Shown here one piece after another: positions 1 through 5,183 of a stretch of 8,964 bases of DNA (positions are counted from its first letter, which is position 1; each line of letters begins with the position of its first letter). This stretch comes from a bacterium MnTg04. GTDB lineage: Bacteria; Pseudomonadota; Gammaproteobacteria; Steroidobacterales; MnTg04. The notes beneath the pieces were generated by a model. That model worked only from the letters and a program-made list of their open reading frames with translations. It made no database searches and was not told the DNA's origin. The stretch is taken from contig BFAU01000193.1 of NCBI GenBank assembly GCA_008975185.1, forward strand, positions 1 through 8,964, in the 5' to 3' direction. The position numbers and the translations under genes were made by a program.

Positions 1-586
1 AATCGAGTCTTTCGGTCGCGGTAAAGCCGGGCAATACGTTGTTGACGGTTATCCCCTCGGGTCCGAGTTCTGTCGCCAGGGTTTTCGCCCAGCTCGCGAC
101 GGCGCCGCGAATGGTGTTGGAAACGCCGAGACCCTTGATCGGTTGTTTGACCGAGGTCGAGATGATATTGATAACCCGTCCGTAGCCGCTGTCGCGCATG
201 CCGGGCAGGGCGAGCCGCAAAATGGTCTGGGCCGCGACCAGGTGCTGGCGAAAAGCCAGCTCGAAGGCATCGTTGCCGGCGAGGTGGGCCGGGCCGGCCG
301 CCGGACCGCCGGAATTGTTGACCAGGATCTGAACCGGCTGCTTTGCCAGTTCCGGCTGCAGCTTTTCTTCCAGGCCGCTGGTATCGCCCATATCGGCTGC
401 GAGGTAGCGGTGCTCTTGACCATCGCCCGCCGGCAGGGAATCCCGGGCCTCCGCCAGCGCCTTTTCATCTCGCGCCAGCAGCAGGACGCTGCAACCCAGG
501 CCGGCCAGTTCCTGCGCGGCGGCCAGGCCGATGCCCCGGCTCGCGCCGCAGACGAGGGCGGTTTTTCCGTGTAAGTCGAGATTCAT
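1..586 (-). CDS. SDR-family oxidoreductase, BKR-like with degenerate active site (3' end outside window)
   Basis: The gene starts at the ATG at 586 and runs off the left edge, so 195 N-terminal residues are visible. It is a Rossmann-fold short-chain dehydrogenase: the cofactor glycine motif GASRGIG is at residues 14-20, NNSGG (the NNAG equivalent) at 90-94, and the C-terminal part of the fold, VNNVLPGF, at about 181-188. Aligned without gaps to E. coli FabG over the active-site region, the first catalytic Ser is kept (S143). The catalytic Tyr falls on S156 and the catalytic Lys on R160 (S-N-T-I-R in place of Y-x-x-x-K). I know similar sequences as a BKR-like SDR subgroup lacking the canonical tetrad; substrate and reaction are unknown, and fatty-acid synthesis should not be assumed. 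It lies 83 bp downstream of apaH on the same strand, with a candidate promoter of its own. The ribosome binding site is weak. The family assignment is secure; the function is not. Confidence 0.88.
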   Translation of the reverse strand, partial: MNLDLHGKTALVCGASRGIGLAAAQELAGLGCSVLLLARDEKALAEARDSLPAGDGQEHRYLAADMGDTSGLEEKLQPELAKQPVQILVNNSGGPAAGPAHLAGNDAFELAFRQHLVAAQTILRLALPGMRDSGYGRVINIISTSVKQPIKGLGVSNTIRGAVASWAKTLATELGPEGITVNNVLPGFTATERLD

Positions 587-627
587 GCTCTGGTCCCGCC
601 GGCCTTTTCAGCCATTGATTATTCTGT

Positions 628-661
628 CGGCAAAGTATCGGGTTTGCCGGGTAACGGTCAA
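628..661 (-). promoter_or_regulatory. Candidate promoter with operator-like inverted repeat upstream of the SDR gene
   Basis: On the minus strand TTGACC (656-661) is followed after 16 bp by GATACT (634-639), a plausible sigma-70 pair with 5/6 and 4/6 matches. Predicted transcription start is near 627, about 40 nt before the ATG at 586. A perfect 7-bp inverted repeat, CGGCAAA (628-634) and TTTGCCG (643-649) with an 8-bp centre, spans the -10 element, where a repressor would block polymerase. It could also form an RNA hairpin behind apaH, but no U-run follows on either strand, so I do not call it a terminator. The promoter is an inference from pattern alone. Confidence 0.4.
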
Positions 662-669
662 GCGCCGCA

Positions 670-1503
670 TCAGCCGGGCGCCTGGTATGCCGGGCATTGT
701 ACGCTGACTGCGGTCCCGGACTGGTCCATGCGCATCGCACTGAGCTGCCCGCCCCAGACACACCCGCTGTCGAGGCACTGCGCGCCGTCTTCTTCGGCCA
801 GGCCCAGCGTGGACCAATGGCCGAATACGATGCGCGAACCCCGGCTGGCCCTGCCCGGCACGCGGAACCAGGGCAATATCGATTCCGGCAGGCCGGCCGG
901 CGGTTCCTTGTATGCCAGCAACAACCGACCCTGCCGGTCGCAGCAACGCAGCCGGGTCAGGCAATTGACGATGAACCGGATTCGCTCGTGGCCGGCCAGA
1001 CCAGGGTCCCAGCAATCGGGCAGGTCACCGTACATGTTGCGGAAGAATTCCCGGTAGTCCGGTCCGCGCAATACGGCCTCGGCCTCTGCCGCCAGTTGCA
1101 GCGTCAGTTCGACGTTCCATTGCGGCGCCAGCCCCGCATGAATCAACAGTATGCCGTTTTCGTGGTGAGCCAGCGGCCGGTGTCTGAGCCAGTGGAGGAG
1201 CGTCGCCGCATCGTCGGCCTCCAGAATTTCCCGCAGACCGGGGTCAATGGGCTTGTTTATGCGTTTCGGGACCGCACCTTCCGCCAGCGCCAGGAAATGC
1301 AGGTCATGATTGCCCAGCACGCTGAGCGCGGCTTCACCTAAAGAGCTGACGAAGCGCAGGCACTGCAGCGATTCCGGTCCGCGGCTGATCAGATCGCCAG
1401 TGAACCACAGGCGGTCGGCGGCAGGGTCGAAGTTGATTCGCTCCAGCAGGCGGCGCAGGTCTCGATAACAACCTTGCAAGTCGCCGATGGCATAGATCGC
1501 CAT
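670..1503 (-). CDS. apaH: Bis(5'-nucleosyl)-tetraphosphatase, symmetrical (diadenosine tetraphosphatase)
   Basis: ApaH hydrolyses Ap4A symmetrically to two ADP in the cytoplasm, and in E. coli also removes Np4 caps from RNA. The 277-residue product is close to the E. coli length of 280. Metallophosphoesterase motifs appear in order: GDLQGC at 7-12 (metal ligand D8), GDLISRG at 36-42, GNHDLH at 64-69, HAG at 122-124, then FGHWS at 227-231 and LDSGCVWGG at 244-252. The first motif has Gln where E. coli ApaH has the metal-binding His (GDVHG); I recall the same Gln in Pseudomonas ApaH, so it is probably natural variation. The ATG at 1503 is chosen because MAIYAIGD aligns with E. coli MATYLIGD, although no good ribosome binding site precedes it. 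It starts 30 bp after usp, so cotranscription is likely. The usual upstream neighbour apaG is absent. Confidence 0.95.
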   Translation of the reverse strand: MAIYAIGDLQGCYRDLRRLLERINFDPAADRLWFTGDLISRGPESLQCLRFVSSLGEAALSVLGNHDLHFLALAEGAVPKRINKPIDPGLREILEADDAATLLHWLRHRPLAHHENGILLIHAGLAPQWNVELTLQLAAEAEAVLRGPDYREFFRNMYGDLPDCWDPGLAGHERIRFIVNCLTRLRCCDRQGRLLLAYKEPPAGLPESILPWFRVPGRASRGSRIVFGHWSTLGLAEEDGAQCLDSGCVWGGQLSAMRMDQSGTAVSVQCPAYQAPG

Positions 1504-1533
1504 CAGCGCGGGCAGCCAATGGTCCGTCGACGG

Positions 1534-1977
1534 CTACGAATCTTTTTGACCCAGCCTGACTGCGAGTACGTCACAGGGCGCGGCATGCAGCATCGTGTCT
1601 TCGGTGAAGTTGATGATGATTGCCAGCCCATGACGCTCGCGGCAGCCGAGCACGATCAAGTCACATTCCTGGTCCCTGGCCACGCGGATGACCTCGGCCT
1701 TGATGTTGCCGACCTCGACAAAGCGCGGTGCGTCACTGACGCCCAGGCTTGCGGCCAGCGCCTCGAACCGGGTTTTCGCGGAGTTGACCAGCTCGTCTTC
1801 GATCTGGACCGAGGGCAGCAGTGCCTCGCCCATGGGCTCGACCGGGACATATTCGACGACATGAACCAGGCAAATATCCGCCTGGTAACGATTCGCCATG
1901 TCAACGGCACGCTTGCCGATGATTTCGCTATCGTCCGACAGATCAACCGCCAGCAGAATTTTCCTGTAATCGCTCAT
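1534..1977 (-). CDS. Universal stress protein, UspA family
   Basis: This is a single-domain Usp protein of 147 residues with an alpha/beta Rossmann-like fold. The N-terminal strand KILLAVDLS (6-14) carries the conserved Asp (D12), and the C-terminal signature lies at about 107-142 (LIVLGCRERHG then HAAPCDVLAVRL). The ATP-binding pattern G-2x-G-9x-G-S/T is degraded: G111 is present, but the second Gly is E114 and the final G-S is F124-T125. It may therefore belong to the UspA-like class that does not bind ATP. The ATG at 1977 is preferred over a GTG at 1983 because AAAAGG (1985-1990) sits 7 nt before the ATG but only 1 nt before the GTG. It occupies the place of apaG between rsmA and apaH, and has its own promoter with an FNR/ANR-like site. 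Usp proteins generally support survival in growth arrest or low oxygen; the specific role here is unknown. Confidence 0.93.
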   Translation of the reverse strand: MSDYRKILLAVDLSDDSEIIGKRAVDMANRYQADICLVHVVEYVPVEPMGEALLPSVQIEDELVNSAKTRFEALAASLGVSDAPRFVEVGNIKAEVIRVARDQECDLIVLGCRERHGLAIIINFTEDTMLHAAPCDVLAVRLGQKDS

Positions 1978-2008
1978 GGCCACACCTTTTCTTGTCGCTC
2001 GACCCCAG

Positions 2009-2023
2009 CCTCGTTTGCCGAGG
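2009..2023 (-). promoter_or_regulatory. Small hairpin in the usp 5' leader
   Basis: A perfect 5-bp stem CCTCG/CGAGG with a 5-nt loop lies in the predicted usp leader, between the transcription start near 2029 and the ribosome binding site at 1985-1990. No U-run follows, so it is not a terminator. It might stabilise the message or be chance; a 5-bp stem is weak evidence. Confidence 0.2.
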
Positions 2024-2036
2024 AAACCATAGTTTT

Positions 2037-2042
2037 ATTATA
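2037..2042 (-). promoter_or_regulatory. usp promoter, consensus -10 box
   Basis: The minus strand reads TATAAT exactly, in otherwise GC-rich DNA between rsmA and usp. Predicted transcription start is about 2029-2030, leaving a leader of about 52 nt before the ATG at 1977. The hexamer 17 bp upstream (AATCCA) is a poor -35, which is typical of promoters that need an activator. An FNR/ANR-like palindrome lies where such an activator would bind. Confidence 0.6.
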
Positions 2043-2063
2043 GAGCACAGGTCGCGCGCTGGA

Positions 2064-2077
2064 TTGACCTATCTCAA
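2064..2077 (-). promoter_or_regulatory. FNR/ANR-like binding site upstream of usp
   Basis: The minus strand reads TTGAG-ATAG-GTCAA, against the family consensus TTGAT-N4-ATCAA. The outer bases ATTGA/TCAAT form a perfect inverted repeat over 2063-2078. The centre, 2070.5, is about 40.5-41.5 bp upstream of the predicted start, the class II position at which FNR-type regulators activate. The site overlaps the rsmA stop codon (2069-2071). The sequence and spacing are seen directly; regulation by an oxygen-sensing FNR/ANR protein is inferred. A related CRP/FNR-family regulator such as DNR is an alternative. Confidence 0.55.
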
Positions 2078-2842
2078 TGCCGCCAGGGCCGCGAACTGGG
2101 CCGGTGACAGGTTTTCCGGACGCAGGCCCGGGTCGATACCCAGGCCGCTGATCTGCTCAACGGACACCATCCCCTTGAACGCGTTGCGCAAGGTTTTGCG
2201 GCGCGCGCTGAACGCCTGGGTCACCAGCCGCCGAAATCGTTCCGGGTCGGGAACCTCGAATGGGGGCTGTGGCCACGGGGTCAGTGAGCAAAACGCCGAC
2301 TCGACCGCCGGTGGCGGCTTGAACGCACCGGCGCCGATATTGAACAGTTTCTCGACTTTGACGGACCCCGCCAGCATCACGGTCAGCCGCCCATAACGCT
2401 TGTTGCCCGGCGCCGCCGCCATCCGCTCCACGACCTCTTTTTGCAGCATGAAATACATCACCGAGATGCAGTCGATTTGCCCGAGCAGATGAAACAGCAG
2501 CGGCGTGGAAACGTTATAGGGAAGATTGCCGACGATTTTCAACGCGCCGCCAGCCTTTTTGCGCTCGCGGAAATCGAACTTCAGGGCATCGGCCTCGTGG
2601 ATCAGCAACTCGCCGTGACCGGCGGCTTTTTCCCGCAGCAACGGCACCAGGTCGCGATCGAGTTCCACGGCCTCCAGCGCGCCATGTTTTTGCAGCAGGG
2701 GCAGGGTGATCGCGCCCCGACCCGGGCCGATCTCGATGATGGTGTCGCCCGGTCGCGGGTCGATCGCACGGACGATGCGCTCGATGACCGCCGGGTCGTG
2801 GAGAAAATGCTGGCCGAAACGTTTGCGGGGGTGGTGAGTCAC
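2069..2842 (-). CDS. rsmA: 16S rRNA (adenine(1518)-N(6)/adenine(1519)-N(6))-dimethyltransferase
   Basis: RsmA (KsgA) uses S-adenosylmethionine to dimethylate the adjacent adenosines A1518 and A1519 in helix 45 of 16S rRNA late in 30S assembly; its loss gives kasugamycin resistance. The 257-residue product shows GQHFL at 10-14, SAM motif I EIGPGRGAIT at 37-46, the acidic E60 that would bind the ribose, D85 near the adenine, and the catalytic NLPYN at 106-110. A C-terminal helical domain carries FSARRKTLRN at 211-220. The start is GTG at 2842, since no upstream in-frame start fits and GAGGG lies about 10 nt before it, inside the end of pdxA. Only 3 bp separate it from the pdxA stop, so the two are likely translationally coupled. 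Its last codons overlap the regulatory site of usp. Confidence 0.97.
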   Translation of the reverse strand: MTHHPRKRFGQHFLHDPAVIERIVRAIDPRPGDTIIEIGPGRGAITLPLLQKHGALEAVELDRDLVPLLREKAAGHGELLIHEADALKFDFRERKKAGGALKIVGNLPYNVSTPLLFHLLGQIDCISVMYFMLQKEVVERMAAAPGNKRYGRLTVMLAGSVKVEKLFNIGAGAFKPPPAVESAFCSLTPWPQPPFEVPDPERFRRLVTQAFSARRKTLRNAFKGMVSVEQISGLGIDPGLRPENLSPAQFAALAALR

Positions 2843-2845
2843 GGT

Positions 2846-3889
2846 TCAGTGTCCCTCATCTTCCGCTCGTCTCCCCACCAACTCGATCGCCAGGCCGATC
2901 GCCGCCTGCAAACTTCCGCTGTCGGCTTTACCGGTGCCGGCCAAGTCCAGTGCGGTGCCATGGTCTACCGAGGTGCGGATCAGCGGCAGGCCGAGGCTGA
3001 TGTTGACTGCGTGTCCGAAGCCGGCGTGTTTTAGCACCGGCAGACCCTGGTCGTGATACATCGCCATGACTGCGTCGCACTGGTCTAGTTGTTGTCGGGT
3101 AAACGCGGTATCCGCCGGTAACGGGCCACGGATGGCCATGCCTGCTTCGCGCAGCCGGTCGACCACCGGTGCGATGATCTCGTCGTCTTCGCTGCCGAGG
3201 TGACCGCCTTCGCCGGCGTGAGGATTGAGGCCGCAGACGAGGATTCTCGGTGCCTCGATACCGAACAGTTCATGCAGCTCCCGGTGCAGCACCCGCAGGC
3301 TGTTCTCCAGTTTGTCGGTAGTAATTGCATCGGGGACTTCACGCAGGGGTAAGTGGGTGGTCGCCAACGCGACTCGCAGATCGCCGGCCAGCAGCATCAT
3401 GACGACGTCGGATGCATGGCCGGACAGCTCGGCGAGCATCTCGGTGTGGCCGGAAAACGGGATGCCTGCTTCGTTGATGATGCCTTTGTGCACGGGTGCG
3501 GTGACCAATGCATCGAAGGCCCCGGCCAGGCATTCCTTCGCCGCGCGGCGGATGCACTCGACGACCTGGGCGGAATTGGCCGGGTCGAGCCGGCCTGGGG
3601 TCGATTCCTTGTTCAGCGGAATCGAGATGCACGGCAGGCGGCCGGGTTTGTGGATTGCCTCGGCGGATGGTTGATAAGTGCTGATCTCGACGGACGAGCC
3701 GACCTGGGCCGCCCGCTGCCTGAGCAGTTCGGCGTCGCCCACTGCGACCAGCAGCGCGGGCCATTCCAGCCGCGCCATCTCCAGGCAAAGCTCCGGGCCG
3801 ATGCCGGCGGGTTCGCCGGTCGTCAACAGGATGCGGGGATGGGTCAAAACAGGGGCTTGCTTACAAGCGGTATTCCACGAACGCTTCAT
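2846..3889 (-). CDS. pdxA: 4-hydroxythreonine-4-phosphate dehydrogenase
   Basis: PdxA oxidises 4-phosphohydroxy-L-threonine with NAD+ to 3-amino-1-hydroxyacetone 1-phosphate, the substrate of PdxJ in DXP-dependent pyridoxal phosphate synthesis. Counted from the ATG at 3889 (347 residues), GEPAGIGPE lies at 25-33, GHTE at 147-150, and the three metal-binding His at H179 (TTHLPL), H224 (NPHAGEGG) and H279 (YHDQG). TSVDHGTALDLAG at 306-318 is also typical. The E. coli ligands are H166, H211 and H266, a constant offset of 13, so a TTG at 3847 (333 residues; E. coli has 329) fits the family length better. That start would remove the 29-bp overlap with surA and leave a 13-bp gap. Neither start has a clear ribosome binding site, so the given right end is the outer limit. 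The gene lies between surA and rsmA as in E. coli. Confidence 0.95.
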   Translation of the reverse strand: MKRSWNTACKQAPVLTHPRILLTTGEPAGIGPELCLEMARLEWPALLVAVGDAELLRQRAAQVGSSVEISTYQPSAEAIHKPGRLPCISIPLNKESTPGRLDPANSAQVVECIRRAAKECLAGAFDALVTAPVHKGIINEAGIPFSGHTEMLAELSGHASDVVMMLLAGDLRVALATTHLPLREVPDAITTDKLENSLRVLHRELHELFGIEAPRILVCGLNPHAGEGGHLGSEDDEIIAPVVDRLREAGMAIRGPLPADTAFTRQQLDQCDAVMAMYHDQGLPVLKHAGFGHAVNISLGLPLIRTSVDHGTALDLAGTGKADSGSLQAAIGLAIELVGRRAEDEGH

Positions 3890-5174
3890 CGCGCAGGCGC
3901 TGAATCCAGACTTCGGTTTCCTCGGATGCCCTGGCGGAGCGAATTTCCTGGACCGCCTGTTGCCGCCTCAGGTCATCGGTGTTGTCGTACTCGCGCCGTT
4001 CCAGCAATTGGACTATGTGCCAGCCGAAAAAGCTCTTGAAGGGCTCAGATAGTTCGTCGATCTCCAGCGTGGTCAGCATTTCCTCGAATTCCGGGACGAA
4101 GGAGCCGACTTTTTGCCAGCCCAGGTTGCCCCCGTCGCGTGCCGAAATCGGGTCCGCGGATACGGCGGTCGCGATAGTGGCAAAATCTTCGCCGTTGGCG
4201 ATTCGCTCCTTGATATCGAGCAATTGTTTCCTGGCCGTCTGGTCATCGACGATGGCGTCCGTCTGAATCAGGATGTGCCGGCTGCGGTGCTGGGAGACCA
4301 TCGATCTTTTGATTTCCGTGCCGCGAATTTCGTTTACCCTGATTATGTGAAAGCCGCTCGGGTTGCGTGCCGGTTCGGAGACGTCTCCGGGCTGCATGTC
4401 GATGACCAGTTCATTCAGAAAACCCGGTAGCTGGGCGCCCTTGCGCCAGCCCAGGTCGCCGCACTCCAGTGCTTGTTGTCCATCCGAGTAAGCCAGCGCC
4501 AGTTCACAGAAATCCTCACCGGACTGGAGCCGCCGGTAAATATCGAAGGCCTTTTTCTCCAGCTGTTTGACGATTTCCGGTGTCGACGATGGTGAAACCG
4601 AAACCAGGATATGCGATAGCAGGAATTCATTGCTGGCGCTCTCGGCCATTTTCTGCGCTTCCAGGTGTTGTTCGAGCTCTTTCGGCGAAACCCGGATGCG
4701 ACGCAGGACGTCACGCTGTTTTAGCAGGTCGATGATGATCTCTTCGCGCATTTCCTCGCGGAACACACGGTAATTGATCCCGGTTTTTGCCAGTTCCGCC
4801 GGCAGCTCTGCAAAAGAAACTCCGTTTTGCGCGGCGATCCTCTCGACATAAGAGTTCAACATCTGGTCTGAAACGGCGATACCTGTCTTCGCAGCGAACT
4901 GGGACTGAATTTTTCTGACCACTAGCCGGTCCAGCACCTGCTGCCGGACGATGTTCATTGGCGGCAAAGTGGATGTTCGCTCCCGGATCCGGTCAATGAT
5001 CAGGGTCGTTTGCCTGTCGAGCTCGCTCTGCAGCACGACGCCATCGTTGACCACGGCCACGATACGGTCGAGAAGCTGGCCCTCGTCGCTAAGCTGTCGG
5101 TCTTGAGCCTGAATCGCGGTAGCCGGTATCAGGCAGGCGATGCCGGTCAGGGCAATAAATTTCCTGGAAAGCAT
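3861..5174 (-). CDS. surA: Periplasmic chaperone / peptidyl-prolyl isomerase SurA
   Basis: SurA escorts unfolded outer-membrane proteins across the periplasm to the BAM complex; LptD, encoded just upstream, is one of its main clients in E. coli. The 437-residue product (E. coli 428) has a signal peptide at 1-23 (basic SRK, hydrophobic core, cleavage after AIQA). An N-terminal chaperone domain at about 30-175 opens with IVAVVNDGVVLQSEL. Two parvulin domains follow at about 182-283 (with LSHILVSV and GDLGW) and 293-392 (with RSRHILI, GGNLGW and FGWHIV), then a C-terminal helix that packs on the chaperone domain. The ATG at 5174 follows the lptD stop after 9 bp, with a weak ribosome binding site, suggesting coupling. 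The first parvulin domain contains two cysteines, C223 and C238, unusual enough to note for a periplasmic protein. Confidence 0.97.
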   Translation of the reverse strand: MLSRKFIALTGIACLIPATAIQAQDRQLSDEGQLLDRIVAVVNDGVVLQSELDRQTTLIIDRIRERTSTLPPMNIVRQQVLDRLVVRKIQSQFAAKTGIAVSDQMLNSYVERIAAQNGVSFAELPAELAKTGINYRVFREEMREEIIIDLLKQRDVLRRIRVSPKELEQHLEAQKMAESASNEFLLSHILVSVSPSSTPEIVKQLEKKAFDIYRRLQSGEDFCELALAYSDGQQALECGDLGWRKGAQLPGFLNELVIDMQPGDVSEPARNPSGFHIIRVNEIRGTEIKRSMVSQHRSRHILIQTDAIVDDQTARKQLLDIKERIANGEDFATIATAVSADPISARDGGNLGWQKVGSFVPEFEEMLTTLEIDELSEPFKSFFGWHIVQLLERREYDNTDDLRRQQAVQEIRSARASEETEVWIQRLRDEAFVEYRL

Positions 5175-5183
5175 TATTGAATA

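Noticed and set aside
7..22. ApaH Gln at the metal-ligand His as a sign of inactivation
   Set aside because: The concern belongs to apaH residue 10 (bases 1474-1476); I recall GDLQGC in Pseudomonas ApaH as well, and all other metal motifs are intact.
628..649. Rho-independent terminator after apaH
   Set aside because: The inverted repeat has only 7-bp arms, an 8-nt loop and no T-run on either strand; an operator reading fits better.
697..1341. Plus-strand open frame of 214 codons over apaH
   Set aside because: It is antisense to a complete ApaH with all motifs, and its translation shows no family resemblance.
2009..2023. Terminator between rsmA and usp
   Set aside because: The 5-bp stem is too short, no T-run follows, and it lies downstream of the usp promoter.
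1474..2043. Plus-strand open frame of 189 codons over usp
   Set aside because: It reads antisense through the usp gene and its promoter, and has no domain or ribosome binding site that I can see.
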